Assembly (NCBI RefSeq): GCF_017562075.2
Contig: NC_054084.1
Location: forward strand, 32,505,158-32,569,157
From: Anopheles merus
Taxonomy: Eukaryota > Arthropoda > Insecta > Diptera > Culicidae
DNA: 64,000 nt
Direction: 5' to 3'
This document shows, one piece after another, positions 25,801-38,663 of the stretch. Under the pieces are notes generated by a model, which did not search any database, was not told the origin of the DNA, and was given only the letters and a program-made list of their open reading frames with translations. Numbering within the stretch: position 1 is the first letter of the stretch; every line of letters begins with the position of its first letter. The translations under genes were made by a program, and so were the position numbers.

Positions 25801-28244
25801 ATGTATATGAACGTGATTTAATTAAAACAATAAAATAAGGAAAATAAATATAAATCAAACAAATTATTTGCACAACCACCTTGGTCACAAATTTGCAATT
25901 CAAATCTCCCCGCGTAATCGCGACGGCATGTTGTGTGGATAAATATTTTCTTTGATTTTATTACCAGAATGAAATTAGAACGAGTTCTTCAGTAACAGTA
26001 AATCATGCAATAAGTTACATTCTTTTCCTGCTTAAAGTGTTTTTACTATTATATAAATCTGGAATTGAATTCTGAAAGCCTCCATGATTCTTCGAATAAA
26101 TAATAATACCTTCTCATAGAGACTTGATTACATCAAGAACGCTACTGCTAGTGCTCGCTGACCGTTTAAAATAATCAAAACTAACCACACCAATTTACAT
26201 GCAATATTAAAACCAATGCAATCAGCAAACAATTTTAGCTTAATTTTCTCAATCATTTCTGAAACGACATGTTCAGCCCACCTACTATTTTCCCCCCCAC
26301 CTTTTCGATAATCCTTCTTAGGACCTTGATGAAAAGGAAACCAAAGAAAAGGTGTCTGTCCCGCTCCATGACTAAGCTTGTCTCCCGTCGGTGGGCTCTG
26401 TGTGCTCCCTCCAAATTGGAACCACCACCACCAGTCCAGCTTAATAAATGATGATGACTGGACGTAACCTGGACGGCACACCAACCGACGGGTACGCGAA
26501 GGCCTGAACCGTAACCGGCCCGTCCCGTTCTCGGCTAATGTAATCGCCAAAGGTACAGGACATGATCGAGCATTAGGAATGAAACATTCTTCCCTTCTCC
26601 TTTTTTTCTATCTTTTTACCCACCAAGGATGTCCGAGTGGGGCAAGGATCAACTTCATTCATGGTGGCACAAGAAGCGAGCAAGAAAGGCGCGCGCGAGC
26701 GCCCTCTATCCAAGGGCCGGTAACGTAATTACCAAAAATCAATACTCTCCTGTACACGGAGCTCCGCTGCGGCGGTGAAGGATGTTAAGGAAGGGAAGTT
26801 TTGCATGAAACTGTGTACATGATTCCGACTTTTTCCTTTCGCCACCCATCGTGCCTCAAAACACTTGTACAAAAGCGTGTTTTGTTTGTCTGGCGGAGAG
26901 TGCTGTGGTCGAGCTTCGCGAACTTTGCCATTTTTTTTTTCTGCTTCTGCTACTGCTGCTACTGCTGCTGAGGCTTTCGGTCGAAGAAAAAGTGATTAAG
27001 GATGCAAACTATCATAAATCATGCGATGTTGATGATTAAATTAAATTACTTCGGGACCCATCCAGCGGTTGGTAACAGCACCGGGAAGGCAGCGGCTCGT
27101 AGCGCCGGGAGCAGTAGCAGCAGCACAAAAAAAAAAAAACAAAAAAACCGGAGGCCCAGAGGTTTGGGGATCATTGATGATAATTTGAGCCATTTTTACC
27201 ACTCTCCCCCCATCCCCTTCCACTTGTTATCGGCCCCTTTCTCGTTTGGAGGATCTTTTATGCCTCGCACGTTTTCACGCTTACGGCCGGAGTTCGAGGC
27301 CGAAGCGAAGGGGGACACAGTGTGGAACCAAATCCTGGCCGATTTCCTTGTAATGTAGAATAGCGCCGGGTGGTTTCACTCTGCACACACACACACTCAC
27401 ACACAGTAGAAGTGCGAAACAATATGCAGAGAAACTAAAGCGAAAGAGATCCCTTTTTTCGAGGCGGGATGTAATTTGCATACGGGGAAAATTATTAAAA
27501 TCCCAAGGAAAAATCCCCGCTCTAACTGACTTAGGCTAGCTAGCTAAGCGCTCTGATACACACAATCATCGCCATCGTCATTATCATTACCATCATCATA
27601 GTGTGTTTATATGCATGTTTGTGTGAGTAGGTTGTTTGCCAAACAAAAAGCATATCACACATCAAGCAGCACACACAAGCAGCCCCCGTTTAACACCCGC
27701 CCCTTCGAGGGAGGGAATAGTTTAACAGAAAAAAAAGCATTACCGAAAAGCATTTTTCACGCACCAGCAAAGCCGGCGGCGGTAATTTGATAAATTGTTC
27801 CACGTACTCGTACTCTGCCGGAGCGACAATCGTTTTAATCGGGTGAAAAGTTTTAATATTCACCATTCCAGCCTTCTGTGTGCGCGCGGGCAGTGCTATT
27901 GTTTTGCGTGGGGATGGAAATTAAAACTAAATGAATACACACGCTGGCTTGCAATACATAGTGAACAATAAACAGTGAACAGGGAGGCGAAAATGATTGC
28001 GGAGAAGCGTAATGATTAAAACTACCTGGAATAGGGTCCCCGTTAATGCGAAACCATAGAGGGAGCAAAATTAGTTAATTCTGCGAATTTTTAAAGTTCC
28101 TTTCTCGGAAGGTGTTAAATTGTGCTTTATAGTTTCCATGAAAAAGGGTAAAAGCAGTGATTAAACATAGCCTGAAAGTAAACAAGTACCTCGATTTGAT
28201 TTGATTTTATATTTTCTATATAACAAACTAATATATGATTTTTA
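22801..28244. other. Intergenic region without recognised genes
   Basis: Alternating AT-rich (22.85-23.2, 25.1-26.2 kb) and GC-richer sequence. The only element I can define is the tRNA-like SINE at 25.6 kb. An ORF starting at 24488 with ATG (147 codons) is Pro/Ser-rich and not recognisable. Confidence 0.6.
25601..25772 (+). mobile_element. tRNA-like SINE, third head type
   Basis: An A-box-like TTAGTGTTGTGG at about 25609-25620 and a B-box-like GGTTCAAATCT (25654-25664) are spaced as in a tRNA. An unrelated body follows and ends near GAAAGAAGAAAC. The acceptor stem does not pair properly (GGCCCC against GGGCCCC), so I read this as a SINE and not a functional tRNA gene. The right boundary is uncertain. 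Confidence 0.55.
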
Positions 28245-29335
28245 ATGCATCAAACAATGCATAGCCTTCCTGAAAAGGTCCCAAACTTGTTCGTCAGTTT
28301 GTCCGGTGTACCACAGGGAAGTGACACATTGGCCCAGTATTGTTTATCCTATTTATTAATGATGTTGTATTTGCGCTTCCAAATTTCCGCTTATGTTATT
28401 ACGCGGACGATATCAAGATGTATGCGACCATTAGAAATAATTTGGACAGCTTGACACTCCAGCACAGCCAGGACGAATTTAGCAATCGGTGCTCTGCGAA
28501 CTCGCTATCCTTGTGTGTCAATAAGTGTTGCGTGATTAGTTTTACTCGTAAAAAAGGCTCTATTATGCGAGACTATAATCTTGACTCGTGTATAAAATCC
28601 CACGTAACATAGAAACTAAGAACCTCGGTAATATTCTTGACTCATCACTCTCCTTCCGTCAACAGTATTCGTACGTCACCGACAAAGCATATCGGCAGCT
28701 TGGTATCATTCATCGTCTGACATCTGATTTTAATGACCCTTTCTGTTTAAAACAACTGTTCTTCGGCTTAGTCCGGTCCATACTTGAATTCAATGTTGTA
28801 AGATGGTCTCCGCACACTAACAACTGGTCCACATGAATTGAGCGCGTTCAGAAAAAAAATCACAAAAATAGCTATAAGAACCTTAAGGTGGAACATGGAC
28901 CAGCCTCGAACATATCAAACTAGACGGCTCCTTCTAGGTTTGCAGTCCTTAGAGAGACGTAGGGAGGTAGCACAAACAGTTTTTGTAGTAAAGCTGATAA
29001 AAGGCGAAATTGATGCTCCCGAGCTTCTTCTTAAGATCAATTTGTACGTTCCTGACCACGCACTACGTCCTCAGAATTTTCTGATCAAAATAGACCGGGC
29101 CTGTACTTACAGAGGAGCTCATGATGCAATTATTTCAATGTGCAAAGAGTCCAATTATTTCAATAAGTTCTACTCCTTTTTTGGCTTCAATATTACCGTT
29201 GCCACGTTGAAATGTTCATGTCTGTATTCAAATATATAGCAAGTAAGGTTATCTTAAGTTTTATTTTATTTTTAGCATTGCAAAGGCCCCTGTACGCGCC
29301 ACGCAGTTATCTTCAATAAATAACTAAATAGTTAT
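28245..29335 (+). pseudogene. Degenerate, 5'-truncated non-LTR retrotransposon (Jockey-like reverse transcriptase, C-terminal part)
   Basis: Pieces of a LINE reverse transcriptase lie in successive frames: SGVPQGS near 28300, FINDV near 28355, the catalytic YADD at 28400-28411, then KNLGNILDSSLSFR, a YRQLGIIHR segment, SILEF, RRLLLGLQSLERRR, and GEIDAPELL. This order is typical of the thumb and C-terminal region of Jockey-clade elements. At least three lesions break the frame: a shift between the VPQGS and IND motifs near 28325, a stop or shift near 28610, and another near 28835. The upstream half of the ORF, any ORF1 and the endonuclease are absent. The element therefore cannot encode a working enzyme. 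The 3' end fades into AT-rich sequence near 29335. Confidence 0.88.
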
Positions 29336-29403
29336 AATTTCATATAAAATCCAACTCTTTTGAGCTTGTTTAACAGATAATTACATTATCTGCCATGATT
29401 ATT

Positions 29404-29608
29404 CTTCTTCTTTGGCACAACAACCGCTGCAGGTCAAGGCCTGCCTGTACCCACTACTAGTGAAGTGAGCTTGGCTTTGAGTGACTTATTGTTACCATAG
29501 TAGGATAGTCAGTCCTACCGTGCCCCCATAGGTCTATTCGGGACTTGAACTCATGACGGGCATGTTGCTTCGTCGTACGAGTTGACGACTGTACCCCAAG
29601 ACCGGCCC
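29404..29608 (-). mobile_element. tRNA-derived SINE, SINE200-like, copy 1
   Basis: About 205 bp. On the minus strand it starts with a tRNA-like head. A B-box-like GAGTTCAAGTCCC lies about 50 bp from the 5' end, and an A-box-like region is upstream. It ends in a GCCAAAGAAGAAGAA tail. It is flanked by a perfect 16-bp target-site duplication (29388-29403 and 29609-29624), showing retroposition. It is similar over its whole length to the copies at 46.4 and 48.9 kb. The family name is recognition only. Confidence 0.88.
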
Positions 29609-29949
29609 ATCTGCCATGATTATTTGCGTTTAATTATCTTAAAATGTGTTAAAAGCTTAATAAGTGAGTTTAGTTTAATTAATATACTAATCATTTATCT
29701 GGTACGCATAAACAACATATATGTTCATATAACATAACTTTACGTCAGGAATTCCAAAACATACAAACAACAAATTTATATACACAATTTTGCTTGTCAT
29801 ACAATATTAACAATATTTAATATTAAAATTTCCAAGGATTGTTACTTGTTTTGCAAATAATATTTTTAAATCATTTGTTGCCGAATCGGCTTTAAAAAAA
29901 TTAATAAATCGTGACATATACATACACATCATGAAAAACTATTTTCAAT

Positions 29950-30063
29950 CATGTCTTCTTCCCACATGCAGAAGGGTCCAGTTGAGAATTTGGTATGGAT
30001 CTGACCGTGTGAGGAACCTCACGCTTTAACCACTCGACCACGGCAGCACTCCAGAGGACCTGA
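29950..30063 (-). mobile_element. tRNA-like SINE fragment
   Basis: On the minus strand there is an A-box-like TGGTCGAGTGG (30030-30040), then a degraded B box GGTCAGATCC (29998-30007), and the end GCATGTGGGAAGAAG. The end resembles that of the SINE at 49.65 kb (GCATGTGAAGAAGAA). No clear target-site duplication is seen. It does not fold as an intact tRNA. Confidence 0.55.
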
Positions 30064-32400
30064 CATACGAAAGGGTATAGATGTTGTCTGCAAAATTGTG
30101 CGCCACCATTACTAAAACCTTTCAAAAACACGTAGAAAAAAATGTAATCTATTTGATTCTGTCTACTACACATTACAGCGTCTGTAGCAAAAAGCACTGT
30201 CAAATTAATCTCATTTCATTTAAAACAAGCGCATTAAAAAGCTGACTACTACTTCACTTTTATCACCACCCGTTGTCGTCATAGTGGTGCAAAATGTGTG
30301 TGTGTCTGTCTGTGTGTGCAAACTTTCATTCCTAGCATAAACCTCAACAAACCGGCGACGTGCTGGGCGAGATTTTTATTGCTGCAAAACGAGGTTCCCC
30401 GGGTTCGTTTTTATCCTTTTTTTACCTCCTAGAAGTGCAAATGATTCTATCCTCTCAACTACCACATGATAGAGTGGGGGGGGGGGGGCGAGGTGGGAGC
30501 AGAATTGTGCGTAGTAAAAATGAAGTGCAAAAAATCTCCACTCCACACTAACCAGCCCCCATTCTCCCATTCGCCGCAGCAAAACGGCAAAAGTTGTAAC
30601 GGAACATTGCTCATGTAATTATTTCCGTTGTGCGTTCTCTACACTTCTGCACTCGGCAAAATATGCCAACGAGCCTTGCCGGGCGATGACGACGGTGTCG
30701 GTGGTGGTGGTGTCGGTTTTAGGACTTCTTCTTGTACTGCCACGGCACGGCACTATTTTGCGCTTGTGCATTCACCTCCACGGTTTTGCATTCATCGCAA
30801 TTGTCGACGCGCCACGTGTCGCCTGGGTACGTGGGGTGAAGGTAAGTAAGCTGCGTTCTGGTGTGGGGTGTGTGTGTGTGTGAGTGTCCTTCTTTTCAAC
30901 AAACCACTGAGGCAGTCAACTACACAAAACATTGAAGATGATTCAGCCTTTCTTGCGGCAAATGTGCGTGTGCAGTTGAGTAAAAGTCAGTGGTTTTTCA
31001 CCAACAGTAAAAGAGAGTGGCGTCTTTTCACCAAACCCCATAACACATACACACACCTTCTTGCAGGCGCGACGATGCATATTTGTTTGTTGCTGTTGCT
31101 GTTGTGTGTTGGTGTTTCACTGGTGCCTCGGGTAATTATCGGCTTCGTACCGGGAAGGTTTCAGTTTCCACACCGACCCAAACACACAACAGTCAGCCGA
31201 GAGCGAGAAGCGAAAAAAAACTTGGATGTAATGTGCGGCGAGGGAAGAATGGTACAGTGCACTGTATAGAAAAAAAAACCCACACGCACACGGGCCGGAA
31301 AAGTTGACAAATTGGTCGAGTAAAACCCACCACCGACCACCGAGGAGACGAATGGTGCCACTCTGGGGAAACCCTCCAGAGTGTATGTGTGCGTCGCTCT
31401 CTCTCGAAGTGCTCGAGGAAATCACACACGCACAACAACTTTTACACACACTCTCGTTTGCAAGTCCCTTGTTTTTCTTTTCCCATTTATTTTGCCTTTT
31501 CCCCCCCCCCCCCCCGAGAAGGATTCTTGCCGACGAGTCCGTGTGACGGTTGTGTGCACAACCCTGGGTGCAATTGCAACTGGGCCGGGCCGGGCATTTG
31601 CACTTGGCAGGATGCCTTGCGGGAGTGGATAGCAGCAGCAGCGGTTTTGCAGTGAGCATAATAAAAACACGTGCAGGCATTAATTTGGAACGCAAAGGGG
31701 CCACGAGAGCCCACGACGCCACCGCCACCGTTAAAAAGGTGCGAAGTTTTCGGTTTCAAAACTCATTACGCTCGAAGCAAAGCAGGGAAGGTATGGCAGG
31801 GCAGGGCGGAGAGCGGAGAGTGGATGTCATAAAAATTGGTCAGCTTCTATGGGGCTTTGCAATCCCTTCCATCCGCTTGTTAATGCTGTTTGGGATGGAA
31901 GGCATTCTCGCTGCTTTAAGTACGCCAAAAACGGGTTTCCCTCAAACGGGTTCATCTCCTAAGCGTTGAAATCTTTCCACACTCTCTCGAAACGTCAATT
32001 ATTTTTGATTTGCTGCGTGCTTGTGTGTTTGTTTTCTCTCTCTTTCTCTCTCTCTCTCTCGCTTTACTTTCTTTAGTCTCGGGTATGTAAATACATAAAT
32101 TAGCATACAAACACACAAGTTTGGCGTTTCGTTACCTTTTGTCTTTTGCTGGCTTGAGGGAGTGAGTTTCGTTTTTTTTTTGGTGACATTGTGAGATGCA
32201 TTTCTGCAAATGTACTTTTAAGGGATAATGCACTTACAATTTGCATCGTAAACATCAGGAAGGTTGGTTCCGAATTCCCGAATTGCATTATTTCTTATCC
32301 ATTGCACAAATATAAGCGTAAGTTAAGTACAGTACTAGCTACGAGCAACTTGCAATATTTCCCATCTGAATGGCTTATTTTCATAGAGCAATGACTTGTT
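30064..32400. other. Intergenic region without recognised genes
   Basis: Contains G- and C-runs (about 30476-30488 and 31501-31514), CA tracts and a CT tract near 32040. No coding sequence recognised. Confidence 0.6.
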
Positions 32401-33140
32401 AAGGTGCTATCCATGAATTACGTTACGCTCGCTGGAAGGAGACGATACTTTCTAGCGTTAGTGTCATTTACATACAGTCGGTGTCGCTAAATTTTGACTC
32501 TAAGGCATGAATGTTTGACAGTGCGCTACGTAAGTTTTGACTCTAACGTACCTATTTTCGTCTGTAAAAAACACTTCAAAAACCGCGTAGTTAAATTGTG
32601 GTTTTTGTGTGAAAAAAAAACTAATGAAATTGAAAAATTTCAGAAGACACATATTTCAAAAATACTGTTTTCATTCCATGAAAATTTACAACAACTGGCA
32701 TAACAATTTAAATATTCGAAATTTTATCAATTAAATTATTGATTTATTTGCTTAAATTGGAAAATTAAATAATTAAATAAGACAAAAATTGATGCACTCT
32801 GTCCCAAAGGGATACCGCCCCACAGGCAGCAACTATGACGCGTAATTAAAAATGTATGTCTTAGAAACAAATATAGGCCAGAAATTTAGCGGCAACGACT
32901 GTAAAAGGAAGAGAAGCTTCGAAATGTTGTTGTATAACATTGAACAAGATGGTCTAAAAATGGTTAATTGTCATATGATTTAGAGAGAAAGAGAGAGATA
33001 GAGAGAGAGAGAGAGAAATAAAGAGAAAGAGCAAGACAGTAATGCGTATGAACATTTTTCTCTGCGTTACGTATAGTTACTAGTGGAACGCAGTTTAAAA
33101 TGATAAATTCATTGCGTTACGCAATTTATGGATGATCCCT
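32401..33140. mobile_element. Inverted-repeat element (MITE-like), about 740 bp
   Basis: The left end contains ATCCATGAATTACGTTACGC, and the right end read inwards contains ATCCATAAATTGCGTAACGC. This gives an inverted repeat of about 26 bp with few mismatches. The interior is AT-rich, contains a GAGA tract near 32985-33020 and has no credible transposase ORF. The target duplication is unclear (TTA or TAA at the borders). Confidence 0.65.
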
Positions 33141-36100
33141 AAGCTATGTATGTGTATTTAATATTTCATGAAGTCCTTTACAAACTAAAATGCTCCTTAC
33201 TAACGTCACAATTTTGTACTGTATTTTCCATTAAATAAGGCTAATTGGTTCAATTGTAGTTTTTTCCTGATTTCTAAATATTTGTTGTACCTTCAAGACT
33301 TCTTAAAGGAACATCCTTGTTCCTACTACCAAAACTCTTTCACTCAATTTTACACCTTTAAAGTGTGTGTGTAAGTATGTTAATTGTGAGTGCGTTCTGC
33401 ATTTGCACACATGTGTGCCCAACACGAAAAGGGATAACCGAAAGCAAGGCAAACAACAATAACAACTGGGGTAACAAATACACAAAACATACAGGAGAAG
33501 AAGAACACACTGGCAGGAAACCAGGAGAGGGTAAAGAGAGGTGGGGAGCTTACGAAACAAAAAAGGTGTGAAAAGGTACTTTTCGTACGGTGCGCAAAAA
33601 CGAAAACACACACAAAAATCCATGGAGCCATTTCCCATCTCGTTGCCCGTGGGGAGTCGCCGGCAGTCCAATCCGGCAGGCCGGCCGATCGGTTGGTTGG
33701 TTGAGTTGGCCGCTCTTCTCGTAAGCCGCATGAAGGGGGGGGGGGGACGTGGTGCAGCAGGAGAAGAATGTCACAGGCACACCAAGAAAGAAATCCGATA
33801 TGGAGAACTTGCTCTAAAACAAAGCGAAGAGAAAAAAACCCTTCTTCTAAGCGCGTAACGCATTTCGCACACAAAAACAAGGGGGGATTGTTTCTTTTCG
33901 TTCTCTTTTCTATCTCTCTCTCTCTCTCTCTCGCTCTCTTTCGTCACATACGCACACATACACCAGGAGAAACAGCAAGCGTCAAGGGTCAAGGGAGGCA
34001 AGCGAAACCTGCGAAACCGATCAACCCGAGCCCCGGGATGTGACGGAAGGCGAAACAAACGAGGCACACTCGCTTGCACATTATGCGCTTTTTTCCCCAT
34101 TTTCTCTGCCGTTGCGCGCGCGTGTGTGCGTATGTGTATGCATTTTTTGTGTGCATCCACAAAATGCATTCGTCGGTAATGCACCGCGCGTCAAATCATG
34201 CAACAACAAGAGTCGAAATAGGGGAGAGAGAGAGCGAGAGAGGGTTTGAAAATGAAGCAGCAAGATGATGGAAAACCGATGCGTGCAAATGTGCCTATGT
34301 TTGTATGTGTGTGTGTGTGTGTGAGTGTGGGCGGGGCCGACAGGAGTTTAGAGAATGGGGGGAGGAGGAATATTGCGAAGAAAAAGAAGAAGCGCAGTAG
34401 TAGGAAAAAAATAGAGCTAAAGACCGAGGGAAAACGTAAAACAAAAGAGAGCCCAACACCGAGGGAGGTATAGATCGCCCAGTTAAGGCTCGTTTGAACA
34501 TGGAGAGTGTGGAAAACGGGGGCTGGTGATATGGTATTTGAGGGGGGAGGGAAGGGTGTTAGAAGTACATGAGCAACCGAGGCGAAGAGGGGTCCGTAAT
34601 TCGATCCTCTCACTGCAGTTTTTTTTTCTTTCTTCTTTCTTTTTCTGTACGCTTGTGTGCGTTGTTGGACGAGAGTTTATCTTTTCGCCTTTTCGCCCTC
34701 ACACACCGGCACACCGGGGTAAGTGAAAATGAGTTTCATAGGTTAAAGCTTACACGGGCGAGGGAAGGGGCAGGGGGGAGAGAAGTGCATGGTTTTACCA
34801 CAACCCTATCTCTGCTCCCTTGCTCTCCCTGAAAGTGCATATCCTCACACTCGTGCCGTCCGTGTTGTGTGGGGGCAGTTTTTAATCTTCTTTCGCCGCT
34901 TCCTCACTTTAAATTTTGCACTTTTGCACAACCCACACACACACACACATAGACACATGGACACGTATGGTCACAGAAATGGCAAAAAAATGGGAGGCGA
35001 TCTGAGCAGGGACAGACGAGTCAAAGGACGGATGCGTACGTCGGTAGTGCGAACTTTGCATGATTGAAGGTGATGCGGTCGGGTAAAGCCTTGCTGCTGC
35101 TGCTGCTGCTGCTGCTTGGGCACTTTGCGCATGAAATGGAACACGCCGTGCTTTGCTGCTGCCAGAAATCGGGAACCAGAAATGAGGGAACCCACTTCTC
35201 CAATTTAAAATATTGTATTTCATCATCATTTGAGCACCGGTGGATTGTGTGTGTGCCGATTTTTTGTTTTCTATTTCGTTTTGGTCCGTCCGGCAACAAA
35301 TGTGCCAAATGTGTGTGGGGGGACCGAAGGACAGAGTGCTAAATAGAGCGTTGGCAGTTGTGGCGTTGTGGCGTTTGTGTTGGGGAAGGATAATCGATGC
35401 TTTCCGAAGGGAATGCACGGTATTGAAATGGCTGTGTAACAAAATAGGTAGGCTGCAGTTGCTGAATATGGTATCGCTTAAGTATGGTTTTATAACAAGA
35501 CTTGCATCGTGTGGTATTGTAAGTATTTCAAGCACCAATTTGCTCACCCATTTCAGGCGATTCATCATGCACCTTTACATACGATAGTTGCTCACTACAC
35601 GCAAAACGGTAGTAAATATATCTGGAAATGGTTTATTTTGTATCTGTCTATGCCTATACCCTACCTCACTCAATTTTTGAGGCTTTTATTGTTACTCTTT
35701 TTTATGCGTTGAGCATTCATTCCCTGTGTGTACAGTTTTGTACCAAAAGGACAAAGCTCAATCATAGTTTGACAGTCTTTGAATGGTTTGGTATCAATTT
35801 TTAACATCGATTGTCAATGTAAGCCTCAAAGGCTCCAAAAGTTTTGCTTCCCTGTATATCACCTGTCATCGAAGTTCTCTTTTGTGACATTAAATTTGGT
35901 AAAAGTATTTTACTTAGCTTATGAAACTGGGTGATTCATTTATGAGTCAAGTTATGCAATCAATAATGAAATGAGTAGATGTGGTATTCTTATGTATTTA
36001 ATGTTTGATGTTAATGAACTTAATGTATTTAAAAACATTGATGGTTTATTCAGTAGGAATGTCTTACCGTATTGCTGGACATTAAGTATAAGCTGGAAGT

Positions 36101-37635
36101 CCTAAAACCCCACGAGAATTATTCAAAATTATCGTTTAAAATTATGTTTTACTTAATTATTGTACAAAGTACAAATCTTGAAGTAGAAAAATTAAGTGCG
36201 ATGGAGGCAGAAACCAATGCAATTTGTAAAAAATAGCGATGAAAATTCAAAATTTAGCTATTTTTGCAATGAAACCAAAAACTGTTTACGTTCTTTCAAC
36301 ATAAAACACAACAATGCTAGAAGTTGTACTTAATTTACATTTTCGATTTTTTTGCAGATAGCTGTAGAAAACACAAAACAATTACTTTACAGAGGTCCCC
36401 GTGAGCGTTTCTTGGCCGGTTTTTGATGCATAAATAATTTGAAAATCGCAAAAATGGCATAAAAAAACACAATGCTATTGATGCACCACAGCTGGTTCAA
36501 AGCATTTCCCTTCCAATATCGTCGAAAGCTCGGCGCGTAGAAGGCTTTCGTTATTAAGGAAAAATTTCCAATAACAAACCCAAAACCAAACTCTTCTCAC
36601 CCAACGCACAAATCCCTTTCGTGACTTCTTGCCATGCAAAAAACAATAAAATTCTCCTTCCAGCCGTGCAGCTCGCGAAGCTAAATCAAAACCCGCGATC
36701 CGGATGACCTGGTAAAGATGGATGGATTGTCCCGGTTCTGGCGGGTGCCCGCTGATTTGCACACAATATACCCTAGCTGCAGCACCCGGTCATGAGAGGT
36801 CCGTGGCCACACGGATGGACACAAACATACACACACCCGGCGAACCTTCCATCGTTTCACCCGCTTTGTTTTCGCTAGCTCGGGGGCTTGGAGGTCACGC
36901 GGAAAAACTTCGATTTTGATGGAACTACAAACGAATCAAACATTGGCTCCCACAGCGAACGGATCCCGGATCCATCGCGTGGCTGCATTGATTGAAACCA
37001 CCGGGACACAGACAATTTGCAACCAAAAGCCGGCCGTGGCAGTGGTGGTGGTGTCTTGCGCGGGTCCTACAGTAGCCACCGGTGCCACCGTAGCCAAACG
37101 AACCGTCCAAAAATGGGTAGCCAGTGTAGTACGTTGATAAAAATTGTCACAGCGCGAGTTTGAGGCAGAACAAACGAAAAGAAGAGAAAAAGAACCAAAA
37201 AAGACAACAGCAAACAAAACAAAAGCAAAAGCAGGAATTCAGAAAACGTTTCGCTCATTTTTCGCCCATATCTATAGGTTCTCGCGCGCGCACACAAAAG
37301 GGCTCTTGCTGACCAGCGGTTCGATTCGGTTTCGTTACGAGTTCGAACGATCGAGATAGAGGACGGCTGGCGTTGTGAGTGCGAAACGAGCAGGAGGGAA
37401 ACGTACGCGGCTCTCCACCGTAAAAGGACTTCCGAGGCATTGTTTCGCCGGATTCGCGAGGACTTTTGCACCGGTGGGTTTTTGTTTGTGATGGTCTCTC
37501 ACTCTATCTTTGTCTCCTTTGAAGCGTGGAGGCTTGGCTGCCTTTCTAGCTTTGTAAGGAAGACAAAAATGCAATGTCATTCCTTGCAATGTGGTGTAAA
37601 ATTTATCATTAATTATTTATTAGTTTAAAAGTTAG
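33141..37635. other. Intergenic region without recognised genes
   Basis: GC-richer in 33.3-35.3 kb with CT, GA and CA tracts, a CTG run near 35.09 kb and a G-run at 33.74 kb. It is AT-rich in 35.5-36.5 kb. No coding sequence recognised. Confidence 0.6.
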
Positions 37636-38663
<1,028 letters not shown>

